This document shows positions 34,045-42,827 of a DNA stretch of 64,000 nt, in pieces (within the stretch, counting starts at the first letter, position 1; each line of letters begins with the position of its first letter). Made by a program: the position numbers and the translations under genes. The notes beneath the pieces were generated by a model. That model saw only the letters and a program-made list of their open reading frames with translations, was not told the DNA's origin and did not search any database. Origin of the DNA: DASYTH01 sp036002505 (GTDB lineage Bacteria > Actinomycetota > Actinomycetes > Mycobacteriales > Pseudonocardiaceae); NCBI RefSeq assembly GCF_036002505.1, contig NZ_DASYTH010000419.1, positions 15,265 to 79,264 of the forward strand. The letters run 5' to 3'.

Positions 34045-34964
34045 GGCTGTTCCCCGTTGCTGCTCACCACGTTGCTGAACAGCTCGGTGAGCGAGGCCTG
34101 CCGGCGGGTGAACTCCCGCACCGGCCCGGTGGCCAGCGCCGTCTGCAGCACCACCTGGTCGTCCACCCCGTGCGCCAGCTCCAGCACCACCCGGTGCCCC
34201 TCCCACCCGACCAGCGACACGCCGGGGAGGGCGTCCGCCCAGTCCGGCCCGGCCTGCGGCGCATCCACCACGAGCCGGGTGGTCGCCCCCGCCCGCAATT
34301 CGTCAACCGTGCCGACCGCCACCATCTGTCCACTGCGGATGATCCCCACCCGGTGACACAGCCGCTCGACGAGGTCGAGCTGATGGCTCGAGAACACCAC
34401 CGGGATACCCTCCGCCGCCTTCGCCAGCAACACGTTGCTCATCACGTCCACGGCGATCGGGTCCAACCCCGAAAACGGCTCATCAAGGACGAGGATCGCC
34501 GGATCATGCACCAGCGCCGCCGCCAGCTGCACCCGCTGCTGGTTCCCCAGGCTCAGCTTCTGCACCTCGTCGTCCCGCCGCCCCGCCACCCCCAACCGCT
34601 CCGTCCACTCCCCCATCGACCGCTCCGCGGCAGTCGGGGAAAGCCCATGCAACCGCGCCAAGTAGACAAGCTGCTCCCCCACCTTCATCTTCGGATACAG
34701 CCCCCGCTCCTCCGGCATGTACCCGATGTGCCGCCGCGTCTCCATCGTGATCGGCGCCCCGTCCCACCACACCACGCCCTCATCCGCGGCCAACACCCCC
34801 AACGCGATCCGCATCGCCGTGGTCTTGCCCGCCCCGTTACTCCCCACAAACCCGAAGAGCTCGCCGGGCCGCACGTCAAACGACGCCTCCCGCAACGCCA
34901 CCACGTCCCCATACCGCTTACTCAGCCGGTCAAACACCAACCGTCGATCCGTCACGCCGGCCAT
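34041..34964 (-). CDS. ABC exporter ATP-binding protein (NatA-like)
   Basis: 307-aa ATPase. Walker A GSNGAGKTTAMR is near residue 40. The signature reads LSLGNQQRVQLAAALVHDP, with the SLGNQQ variant usual in this subfamily. Walker B is ILVLDEPFSGLDP and the switch His is in SSHQ. A DUF4162-like C-terminal domain completes it. It is the first gene of the exporter operon and is coupled to the permease by a 4-bp overlap. Confidence 0.9.
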   Translation of the reverse strand: MAGVTDRRLVFDRLSKRYGDVVALREASFDVRPGELFGFVGSNGAGKTTAMRIALGVLAADEGVVWWDGAPITMETRRHIGYMPEERGLYPKMKVGEQLVYLARLHGLSPTAAERSMGEWTERLGVAGRRDDEVQKLSLGNQQRVQLAAALVHDPAILVLDEPFSGLDPIAVDVMSNVLLAKAAEGIPVVFSSHQLDLVERLCHRVGIIRSGQMVAVGTVDELRAGATTRLVVDAPQAGPDWADALPGVSLVGWEGHRVVLELAHGVDDQVVLQTALATGPVREFTRRQASLTELFSNVVSSNGEQP

Positions 34965-35030
34965 CCTGCCCCACCACCCCCACCCGCCGCGCTACGAACC
35001 CCACCCCCGACCCGTTACCCTGTCCGAGCA

Positions 35031-35103
35031 GCCCTCGTAGCTCAGGGGATAGAGCGCCCGCCTCCTAAGCGGTAGGTCGCAGGTTCGAATCCTGCCGGGG
35101 GCA
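35031..35103 (+). tRNA. tRNA-Arg (anticodon CCT)
   Basis: 73-nt cloverleaf: acceptor GCCCTCG/CGGGGGC plus A, D-stem GCTC/GAGC, anticodon loop CTCCTAA giving CCT at 34-36, T-arm GCAGG/CCTGC with TTCGAAT. The outermost anticodon-stem pair (27-43) is a C-U mismatch. CCA is not encoded. It reads Arg codon AGG. Its 3' end borders the accessory region, but no duplicated 3' end was found. Confidence 0.93.
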
Positions 35104-35233
35104 CTCGGTCGCGGGGACGTATGTCCGCGACGAGAGCGAACCGGGTCGGTCGTCATCACGTTGGGGCTGAGCCCTCCACCCCTGCGGTGCTAGAGACCCT
35201 TGGTCTCTGAGTCTTTGTCAGTTGTCCTGAGTT

Positions 35234-36850
35234 TCAGGCGGCGGCAGGTAGCCGTGCTTGGGCGAGTCGGTGATCGATGTGACGGTCGATGGTGTGCAGC
35301 GCGGCGCGGAGTTCGGGTGGGGCTTGGGGTTGATCGCTGGCGATGAGGGGTCGCAGGACGCGGTTGTGGACTTTGCTGTAGAAGATCGCGAAGCACAGTC
35401 CGTCGTGGGTGAGGGTGTAGAGGTTGTGGCCGGCGACGCGGTGAATCAGGTCGTTGCGGTGTAGGCGGGCGAGGTCGTAGCTGGCTTGGTTCATGCCGTA
35501 GTTGGTGCCGAGCAGTCCGGTCATCAAGGCGCGCAGGCTCTTGTTGGTGATGCCGGTGACGGCGAGCAGGGTGTGGCAGAGGGCGCCGGCCAGGGCTTGG
35601 ACCCGAGGGTCGCCGAACCGTAGGGCTGGGGCCCTCCTGCCATCCTCAGTGAGGGTGGGGTGCGTGATCCGCTCAAGGGCTGGACTCGCGAGGACGCAGC
35701 CCTGGCCGACTCGTTCAGTATCGAGCAGTCGGCGGTTGGCGGCACGAGCTTTGGTCTGCAGATCGTCGAGGTTGTGCAGGCGGCGTTGGCAGCTGAGGTC
35801 ATACGGGTCGTTGATCACGGTCTCGATGCGCAGCGCGCGACCGTCCTTGAGGTACTGCTTGATCCGGGAGTGTTTGTAGAAGGCGTTGACGGTGACCTCG
35901 ACGCCGCGGGTGACGACCTTGGTCTTGAACTGTCCGGCGGGAGTGGGGCCGCGGGTGCGCCGGTTGAAGATGAGCTCGACCTGTTCGGGGCGGCCGATGT
36001 CGAGGTTATCGGCGACCAGTGCCTCGAAGAATGCTCGGGCGTGGCGGGGTGCGGCGAACACCAGGGTGCGGGACACCTCGATCTGGCGCATGGAGATCTC
36101 CCACCAGTACCCCGCCGCCCGGTCGTGGTCGGTCAGCGGCAGCGGCAGGATCGACCACCAACGTTCGGCGAATACGGTGATCGTGCCCGGGCCGAGCCGG
36201 TCGCAGATGGCCTGCAGTCCGGTCGGGTCGTCGGTGGCGGCGAATCCGTTGGACAGCTCCCGATAGCACAGGCCGGCCATGCTGGCTTGGCGCTTGGCCC
36301 ACTCGTGTCCGTTGATCCAGATCTTGGCCGGGTAGGGGAAGTAGGCGCAGATCTTGACGAATGCCGGACCGAAGTCGAGGTCCCACAGGTAGAAGTAGTA
36401 GCAGGTGACCCGCCGGTCGGCCTTGGTGAAGGCAAACCACGGGATCCCGTTGGACGCTGGGCGTTGGGTCGCGGTGAACACCGACGCGAACTCCTGCGCC
36501 ACCCCGATCGCAGCCACCCCGGCCCGGCCGGTGTGGGCCTGCCGATCCAGGTAGGGCCGCATGATTTCGATCTTGCGGTCGGTCTTGCCGAACCGCACGA
36601 TCGGGATGTGGTTGTCCTGGGCGAACCGGGCAACCGACTTGCGAAACGCGGTCCCGATCTTGTCGAAGATCGCCGGTGAAGGGATCGGATTGCCCAAGTG
36701 TTGGGTCAGGAACGTCACCACCTGCCCGCCAACCTGCAGATTCGGCACATAGACGTTCAGATAGACCCGGTCCAGGCATTCGATGTCCAACGCCACCCGC
36801 CCGTCGAGCATCTCCGGGACAGTGACAACCCGTTCGGCCACAACGACCAC
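35234..36850 (-). CDS. Large uncharacterised protein with C-terminal winged helix
   Basis: 538-aa protein of a family I have seen widely annotated only as hypothetical. Conserved-looking blocks are LDIECLDRVYLN at the start, GGQVVTFLTQHLGNPIPSP, VRFGKTDRKIEIMRPYL, YYFYLWDLDFGPAFVKICAY, WINGHEWAKRQ, and NRRLLDTERVGQGCVLASPA. The last 110 residues look like a winged helix (LARLHRNDLIHRVAGHNLYT before LTHDG). That suggests a DNA-binding protein with an N-terminal domain of unknown activity. GTG 36850 is assumed; ATG 36811 is possible. It stands alone next to tRNA-Arg, between non-coding flanks of about 130 and 160 bp, which would suit an autonomous mobile or selfish gene. Confidence 0.7.
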   Translation of the reverse strand: MVVVAERVVTVPEMLDGRVALDIECLDRVYLNVYVPNLQVGGQVVTFLTQHLGNPIPSPAIFDKIGTAFRKSVARFAQDNHIPIVRFGKTDRKIEIMRPYLDRQAHTGRAGVAAIGVAQEFASVFTATQRPASNGIPWFAFTKADRRVTCYYFYLWDLDFGPAFVKICAYFPYPAKIWINGHEWAKRQASMAGLCYRELSNGFAATDDPTGLQAICDRLGPGTITVFAERWWSILPLPLTDHDRAAGYWWEISMRQIEVSRTLVFAAPRHARAFFEALVADNLDIGRPEQVELIFNRRTRGPTPAGQFKTKVVTRGVEVTVNAFYKHSRIKQYLKDGRALRIETVINDPYDLSCQRRLHNLDDLQTKARAANRRLLDTERVGQGCVLASPALERITHPTLTEDGRRAPALRFGDPRVQALAGALCHTLLAVTGITNKSLRALMTGLLGTNYGMNQASYDLARLHRNDLIHRVAGHNLYTLTHDGLCFAIFYSKVHNRVLRPLIASDQPQAPPELRAALHTIDRHIDHRLAQARLPAAA

Positions 36851-37014
36851 CTCGACACCCAGCGTCCGCCACCAACCGCAGTGCTGACCAGCAGGGGATG
36901 TCGCGGCGCAGCCGCGAGCCCTGAGGACAGCCTCGGACCGCTACCTGCACCCGCTGCAACCACAGCCGATCCAAACCAAACCCAGCCACCCACCTCGGCG
37001 GTCCGAGGCTGGCC

Positions 37015-37929
37015 TCACTGGAAGAGAGGTGCATAGCGCGCCACGACCTCGTCGATCCTGCTGCGCCATAACGACCGGTCGCGCCCTTCCAGCAGAGCGG
37101 CGTGCACCCACCCGTCCACGACATGGAAGACGACGAACGCGTACAACAACTCTTCGGACACCGGTCGCCGGTCACCATATCCCGCGAGGAGTGCCATCCG
37201 GTCGTGGTCTCCGAGGGCCGAGCTGGTGGCGACGCTCTTCGCCAGGTCGTACTCGAGCGGGCAGCGCACCGCCGACTCGAAGTCGACGAGGTGTGCGGCC
37301 GAAACATTGCTCCGCACTTGAGTGACGACATTCGCGGGGTGCAGGTCACCGTGGCATCCGATCTGCGGGTTCGGCTGCCGGCAGAGGCGGACGAGAGTGT
37401 CCAGGGCCGGCTCGACATGCGAAGCGAGGCCGTCTTGTGGATTACGGTCCAGAATGGACAGGTGCCACCGCGCGAGCCGCTCAAATTTGGTTGCCAGCGG
37501 CTCATCGTCGGCCGCGGTGATCGCGAGGTCGATATCGTGGAAGTTGGCGAGGAGGCGGCCAACAAGGCTCAGGCCGCCGTGATACGAGTACCTGCCCGCT
37601 TCTATCGCGCCCCACAGGGTGCACTCACCAAGATCTGAAGTGATCAGGACCGTTGCGTCGTAAATCTCGAGCTGGTCGTAACCGAGCACTCTGGCGGTAC
37701 GAATCACACCGTTGTTCGAGAGCGAATCGATGATGTTCCGTTCCTTCGTCGCCTTCCATTTGGCGGCGCCGAAGTAGAGTTTCGCAATGACCGACCGCCC
37801 GCCGTCCAGGTGCACGCGGTAGGTCCCGGAACTGGGGGCGCGGGACAGGCAAGTAACCTGTGCCGCGGTCGTGTCCACGAAGTTCTGGCATGCCACGGCG
37901 ATCGCCCGATCCAGACCCGGAGCGCTCAC
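37015..37929 (-). CDS. APH-type phosphotransferase (aminoglycoside/choline-kinase fold)
   Basis: 304-aa kinase-fold protein. The Brenner motif is GCHGDLHPANVV near residue 200, with the metal-binding region HLVDFESAVRCPLEYDLAKS after it and an N-lobe Lys in VIAKLYFG. It could phosphorylate a sugar, choline or aminoglycoside. The start GTG 37929 overlaps the GT8 gene stop (GTGA). Base composition is visibly lower in GC than the surroundings, which suggests acquisition with the GT8 gene. Confidence 0.78.
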   Translation of the reverse strand: MSAPGLDRAIAVACQNFVDTTAAQVTCLSRAPSSGTYRVHLDGGRSVIAKLYFGAAKWKATKERNIIDSLSNNGVIRTARVLGYDQLEIYDATVLITSDLGECTLWGAIEAGRYSYHGGLSLVGRLLANFHDIDLAITAADDEPLATKFERLARWHLSILDRNPQDGLASHVEPALDTLVRLCRQPNPQIGCHGDLHPANVVTQVRSNVSAAHLVDFESAVRCPLEYDLAKSVATSSALGDHDRMALLAGYGDRRPVSEELLYAFVVFHVVDGWVHAALLEGRDRSLWRSRIDEVVARYAPLFQ

Positions 37930-38825
37930 GCGGGTTCGCCGCCGTCGCGACTGAGGCCGATGTTTCGCCCCCCCAATCGGTGCAGCAGCCGGATCGCGTC
38001 GCGAAGGTAGGCGCTGTACAGCCTGACGCCCGCGGTCCGCGGGCACGAGTTCTGCCACGGCTTCATGGGCCCGACGAAGTGGAGGAGACCGACGTCGCTT
38101 GAGCGCGGGTCGCGCCGAACTACTCGCCGGACCCAGTCACCCTTTTCCAAAAAGCGGTCCAGCTCGAAGCGATTGAGGCGTGCGTCCACCGCCGCCGCCC
38201 GCGAGGTGGCCAGCAGCCACATGTTCAGCGCGTCCTGGTCATTGAAGTGGATATACCGGCGTCGCCGCGTGATGACCTCGGCAACTCCCGCGCGGACAAC
38301 GGGCATCACATGGCTACGCAGCCACAAGGCACCAGCGTTGAAGTATGGCCGGCCGCGCAGCGTCGGCCACCGCTCGACGAGTCCGGGAAGCGCCGGGCAC
38401 TCACCGACGGCGAAGTTGAACTCGTCCCGAACGGCGCCGACCCGGCCGTCGTCCAGACCTGCGAACGGCGCCGAGATGTCGCTGAGCACGAGTACGTCGG
38501 CGTCGAGGTAGAGGAGGTACGGCCGGTCGACGAAACGCGGAGTCAGTTGGAATCGCAAGTACGTCGTTGTCGTGATGTACGACGCGCCCTCAACGATGTC
38601 AACACCGTGCGGGGCCTTTCGCCACTCCACATCGAATGAGGTGAATCCCAGCCGGCGCACAAACGCTGCCATCGTGGAAACGTGCGGTCGCGACAGGTCC
38701 TGGGTCAGCAATCGAACAGCCGCGCCCCGGCGTTCGTCTGGAGGAAGGCAGTCAGCCAGCGAGGCCAGCGTCGCCATCGCCGGCACCAGATATGATTCGT
38801 CAATACACAGCGCAATCGCGAACAA
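37926..38825 (-). CDS. Glycosyltransferase family 8
   Basis: 299-aa retaining glycosyltransferase (LgtC/glycogenin type). The metal-binding DxD is in LLYLDADVLVL (D108, D110), the acceptor region in PYFNAGALWL and HFNDQDALNMW, and the C-terminal LHFVGPMKPW is diagnostic. It is coupled to the APH-type gene downstream and preceded by a galE stub. The substrates are unknown. Low GC relative to the rest marks it as imported. Confidence 0.85.
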   Translation of the reverse strand: MFAIALCIDESYLVPAMATLASLADCLPPDERRGAAVRLLTQDLSRPHVSTMAAFVRRLGFTSFDVEWRKAPHGVDIVEGASYITTTTYLRFQLTPRFVDRPYLLYLDADVLVLSDISAPFAGLDDGRVGAVRDEFNFAVGECPALPGLVERWPTLRGRPYFNAGALWLRSHVMPVVRAGVAEVITRRRRYIHFNDQDALNMWLLATSRAAAVDARLNRFELDRFLEKGDWVRRVVRRDPRSSDVGLLHFVGPMKPWQNSCPRTAGVRLYSAYLRDAIRLLHRLGGRNIGLSRDGGEPA

Positions 38826-38830
38826 TGCGG

Positions 38831-38985
38831 TTATCCGTCCGGGCTCGATACCGTGTCAGCGCACGAGCCGTGCTGGCGGTCGCGCCTGAGATCATCCAGA
38901 ATGACCGGGTTGCTCCGCTCTCGAGGCAGGCTGACGCGACGGTCGCGCCGATGTAGCCGGCTCCACCAGTGATAAGCACCTTCAT
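38831..38985 (-). pseudogene. N-terminal stub of a UDP-glucose 4-epimerase (galE-like)
   Basis: ATG 38985 gives KVLITGGAGYIGATVASACL, the galE Rossmann start. The frame then shifts near residue 27; the neighbouring frame continues NPVILDDLRRDRQHG, as expected for GalE, and stops at 38831. Everything after about residue 45 is missing. The GT8 gene begins 6 bp further on, so a deletion probably joined the two. Confidence 0.75.
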
Positions 38986-39047
38986 TGCAGATGCGACGTG
39001 CGGGAACGGCCAACTAAGAGTTTGTCCATCGACCCCACCCCATCGGA

Positions 39048-39068
39048 CTGTCGGGACGCTCCCGACAG
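39048..39068. promoter_or_regulatory. Perfect 9-bp hairpin/palindrome upstream of the galE stub
   Basis: CTGTCGGGA and TCCCGACAG face each other across CGC in the 214-bp gap between the galE stub and the decayed helicase. It may be a terminator or a protein-binding palindrome. The rest of that gap shows nothing else besides the repeat at 39159-39201. Confidence 0.4.
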
Positions 39069-39158
39069 CATTACCGATCGGAGCCAGTCGGCGCAACCAT
39101 GTAGTCACCCCGATGCCGTTGTGACCACAGATGCTCGTGTGACACCGCCCGGTGGAGC

Positions 39159-39201
39159 GAAGGCCACCTTCAGGACACTCAACGCCCCAAATGTGGCCTT
39201 C
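39159..39201. repeat. Inverted repeat GAAGGCCAC...GTGGCCTTC at the helicase truncation point
   Basis: GAAGGCCAC (39159-39167) pairs with GTGGCCTTC (39193-39201) across 25 nt. The element supplies the premature TGA of the helicase gene (39200-39202). It resembles terminator-like repeats that I associate with Amycolatopsis intergenic regions. Confidence 0.6.
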
Positions 39202-41090
39202 AGAGCAGTTGGCTGCGGAAGGCGCGGATGCCGAGGATGTGGGTGACCGTGTTGGTGTCCCAGCCCTCGGTGAGCATGGAGACGCTGACCACGCAGCGGA
39301 TCTGCTCGCCGAGCTTGCCCTTCTTGCCGACGGTGTTCATCACCTCGCGGAGCAGATCCTCGTCGGTGATCTTCTCGATGTCGGCGCCGGGGTTGCGGCG
39401 CCGGTATTCCGCCTTGAACGCGGCGATCTCCGGTCCGAGGGCCTGGCGGAAGTCGGCCTTGATGGCCTCGCCGCGCTCGAGCTGGGCCGAGTCGATGAGG
39501 ATTGTTCGCGGTCGGTCCAGCGGCTTGCCGTCGACAACGTTGCTGAGCAGCTCCAGGTTGCCAGGCTTGTGCGCGACGATTTCACCGTCCCGCTCGACCT
39601 CCTCGCCGGCGATCCAGTCGTAGACGAGCTTGCTCACGACGGTGTTGGGGCAGACGACGATGAACACGGGTGGCGTCTCACCGTGCTGCTGAAGTGATGT
39701 CTCCCAGTGCTGGAACGCCCGGGTGTAGCTACGGTGCAGGCTGCGCAGCGCTCCCTCGAACTCGGGTTCGGGGATCCAGTTATCCACCTTGCCCTTCGCG
39801 GCGCGCTTGGGAAGTTTGGCGCCGACGAAGTCCCAGAGCCGGAGGTAGGTGACCAGCGGGTGGGCGGCGTCGTCGTCGACCGGCGTGCGCGGGACCTTCA
39901 CGATGCCCGACTCGATCGCGTCCATGAGAGAGAAATCGCTGACCGTCCACGGGAAGATGTAGCCCTCGTTGTAGCCCGAGCCGGCGAGGTAGAACGGCGT
40001 CGCGGAGAGGTCGAATATCTGTTTGATTCCGACGTGCTTCGCGACGGCCTGGAGGCCGGTGAACCAGAGGCGGGCCTCCTCGTTGGCGTCCTTTTCCTCC
40101 GCGGTCAGCGTACTTTTCGTGTCGGCGGGGAGCGGCTTGTCCTGATAGCAGTGGTGAGCCTCGTCGCTGAACACGAGGATCTGCTGCTTGTCCGGGCCGG
40201 TCACGCCGAGGTCGCGCAGGACCCGGCTGACCATGGCCCGGGGTGTCTCCTTGAACGCGTCCTCGCGGCGGTCGCCCTTGAGCAGGAGCCGGGTGTTCTT
40301 GGCGACGCCCCTGATCTCCTTGGCGTCCTTGAGCTGGAACGCGTGGTAGTTGGTGATCACGATCCGGGCGTGGTCCAGGCCGCCCTTGAGGTCGGCGGGG
40401 ATCAGGTCGCGCAGGTCGTAGTAGTTCTCGGCGTCCCCGGGCAGCAGGACGCGGAGCCGGTCCTTGATCGTGATGCCGGGGGCGACGACCAGGAACCTGT
40501 TGGTGAACCGGGCGTCCCGGGATGACTGCACCTTGTTGAGCGTCTGCCAGGCGATCAGCATCGCCATCACGACGGTCTTGCCGCTGCCGGTGGCCATCTT
40601 GAGGGCCATCCGGGGCAGGCCAGCGTTGTGTGCCGCGTTCCCGGGCTCCAGCCGGGTGCGCCAGTCGGCGTAGCCGTGGGTGCGGCCGGCGACCTCGGTC
40701 AGGAAGATCGCGGTCTCGGCGGCTTCGCGCTGGCAGAACAGCACGCGGTTGTCCCGGTCCGGGTCGGCCCAGTGCTGGAGGAGCTTGCGGGTGATCGGGT
40801 GACGCCGGCGTACTCGCCGCCGCGCCGCCATTTGGCGAGGTCCCGGCGGACGTCGTTGATCAGGGTGTTGCGCTCGCGGCGTTCCCCGGTGGCGTCGAAG
40901 TCGAGCTCGACCTGTTCGAACTCATCCTTGGCGCGCTTGCCCTTTCTGGTGATCGCGATTGGGATGAAGGACTCGCTCGGTCGCCGGCCGTCCCGGATTT
41001 GTCCAGTCGGGCCGTTCGGGCGATCTCGTAGTAGCGGTCCGGCTGCTCGTACGGCGAGTTCAGGATCGGATTGTCGATCGTTTCGGTCAT
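39200..41090 (-). pseudogene. BPTD_3080-type (type III-like) restriction helicase, decayed
   Basis: The start ATG 41090 (MTETIDNPILNSPYEQPDRY) is intact, but one base is missing after YYEI (about 41026) and another after EYAGV (about 40800). The intermediate frame carries RPSESFIPIAITRKGKRAKD and ERNTLINDVRRDLAKWRRGG, as the family requires. The main frame then has Walker A MATGSGKTVVM, the DEAH box FSDEAHHCY and SATPF. It stops at LGIRAFRSQLL, in the middle of helicase motif VI and before the nuclease half. The family cuts or blocks foreign DNA; this copy should be inactive. Confidence 0.8.
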
Positions 41091-41159
41091 ATCGGCGCAG
41101 TCCACTCCCTACACATGCGGGACATGCTAACGGTGCTGCCGCCGGTCCTCCGGCAAGTC

Positions 41160-41243
41160 GGCTACGCGAGCGTGAGCCATGACTACGCGAGCGCGAGCCA
41201 TGACTACGCGAACGCGGATTACGGCTACCTGAACGCGGGACAC
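41160..41243. repeat. Four tandem 21-bp units
   Basis: GACTACGCGAGCGCGAGCCAT and three diverging copies run head to tail at 41160, 41181, 41202 and 41223. The copies diverge progressively toward the right end. The array fills the divergent gap between the decayed helicase and the 502-aa gene. Read on the minus strand it would encode a 7-residue repeat, but no convincing gene contains it. Confidence 0.7.
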
Positions 41244-41295
41244 GCCGGGCGGGGTTGGCGGCTTCGGGGGGTGGCGGTCCGCTAATGTCCCGCGG

Positions 41296-42804
41296 GTGTC
41301 ATTACGGGCGAGACGGCGCGTCGTGGACGCGTTCGAGCGGTGGTCGGCATCCCGGGGGACACTGCCGGCGGGTGCCGAGGCGGTGCAGGTGTGGCGGGAC
41401 CGGATCGGGATCATGCTGCAGGGCCGGGAGGACTACCTGGGCCGGCCCGATCCGACGCTGTGGCGAAGCGGTGACCTGCACCGGCTGCTGATCGATCACC
41501 TGCCGCCGCGGCAGGTCGACGCGTGGGGCCTGGCCGAGCACGGCGTGCGCATCGTCCGGGAGTTCCTCGAGTTCCTGGACACCAGCGGGCGGTTGCATCC
41601 CGGCAGCACAAGGGTCGCCACGCTGCGCAAGGAGTTGGACCGGGCCGCGGGCAGATTCGGCGCGGCGATGGCCGATTCCTCCCAGTACCGGCTGGCCAAG
41701 CGGGTCCTCACGGCCATGCTCGCCGACGGCCTGGGCGACGACGCCGACCCGGCCGAGGTGGACCGGTGGGCAGAGCGGTTCAGCGCGCGGGACGCGCCCG
41801 CCCGCCGGCGGGTTCTCGGCGAGCTGATGGACCAGGACCCGCGCTATGCCACCGGGCACCTGCTCGTGCACGGCGGGCAGGTGGCGGTTCTCAAGCCAGG
41901 GGTACCACCGGACAAGGGCCTGGTGTGGCCGGACACGGTGGAGTGTGACTGTGGCTGCGCCGATGCCACGGTTCCTGAGGCGCGGTTGCCGGGGGAGGCC
42001 GAGCTGGCCGCCGCGGTGGCCGGCAGCGAGCTGCTGTGCCGGCTGTCCGCGCTCGCCGGGTGGGTCGGAGCGGGGGGCCGCCCGGTGGACCGGCGTGGCG
42101 AGTTGCCCGGCAAGGACGTCACGGCGGCCGCGGCCGCGGCCGGGGTTCCCGACCTCGGCGCCCGGCGGCTGCGGGACGCGCCGGCGCTGGCGACGCTGTG
42201 GGACCTGGCGCTCGAGCTCGACGTGCTGTCCCTGTGCCGCGCCCGCGTGATCCCGGGCGACACGTTGCCCGCCGTCCATGCCGCGCTGCGCCACGAGTGT
42301 CCGCCGGGGCAGGCTCTGGAATTCTGGGATGAGGTCTTCGACGAGTTGGTCCACCCGCAAGGCGACACGGTGACACCCGAGCAGGAGCGGCTGCGGGACT
42401 GGGCACGGCCATGGCTGCCGCGCTTCCTCGGCACGCTGTACACCGACCATCCCGACGAGGAGCTCGTCGAGGTCGGAGTGCTCATGGACGCCGTGGCAAC
42501 CGAACGAGCCGAGGCAGTTCCGGCTCGCGACAGCACGATGCTCACCGCCCTCGCCGGGTCGTTGGTCCTCCGCGGTCTATCGCTGCTGGCCGAGCACGGG
42601 GCGGTCGAGGTCGAGGTGTCGGCCGGCGGGCCTGCTCCGGGCCTTGCCCCGGCGGCCCGGGCAGTCGGTATGGCGCCGTGGGCGGTGTCTCCACCCGACG
42701 GGCTCCGGGTGCGCCTGACCGCTCTCGGCCGGCGCGGTGTCCACAAGCGACTCGCCGGCGACGGTGCCGGCACACCTCCGATGGCGCACGCGGCCTCGGC
42801 CTGA
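41296..42804 (+). CDS. Uncharacterised 502-aa actinobacterial protein
   Basis: I do not recognise a named family. The GTG start at 41296 gives a basic start (SLRARRRVVDAFERWSASRG) and helical, acidic sequence with no membrane segment. Residues about 195-235 look like a beta-rich insertion with a Cys cluster (ECDCGCADA), and the C-terminal third has a winged-helix-like region (SLLAEHGAVEVEVSAG ... GLRVRLTALGRRGVHKRL). The DUF2786 gene follows by 23 bp in the same direction, and the Wadjet operon follows that. Co-transcription with DUF2786 is likely; a role in the defence island is a guess. Confidence 0.7.
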   Translation: MSLRARRRVVDAFERWSASRGTLPAGAEAVQVWRDRIGIMLQGREDYLGRPDPTLWRSGDLHRLLIDHLPPRQVDAWGLAEHGVRIVREFLEFLDTSGRLHPGSTRVATLRKELDRAAGRFGAAMADSSQYRLAKRVLTAMLADGLGDDADPAEVDRWAERFSARDAPARRRVLGELMDQDPRYATGHLLVHGGQVAVLKPGVPPDKGLVWPDTVECDCGCADATVPEARLPGEAELAAAVAGSELLCRLSALAGWVGAGGRPVDRRGELPGKDVTAAAAAAGVPDLGARRLRDAPALATLWDLALELDVLSLCRARVIPGDTLPAVHAALRHECPPGQALEFWDEVFDELVHPQGDTVTPEQERLRDWARPWLPRFLGTLYTDHPDEELVEVGVLMDAVATERAEAVPARDSTMLTALAGSLVLRGLSLLAEHGAVEVEVSAGGPAPGLAPAARAVGMAPWAVSPPDGLRVRLTALGRRGVHKRLAGDGAGTPPMAHAASA

Positions 42805-42827
42805 TCGAGGCGGCTGGAGGGGCGGCG

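Noticed and set aside
35031..35103. tRNA-Arg as attachment site of an integrative element
   Set aside because: No integrase and no duplicate of the tRNA 3' end was found downstream. The adjacent accessory genes make it suggestive but unsupported.
41160..41243. Tandem 21-bp units considered as a CRISPR array
   Set aside because: The units are contiguous with no spacers, and no cas gene is present in the window.
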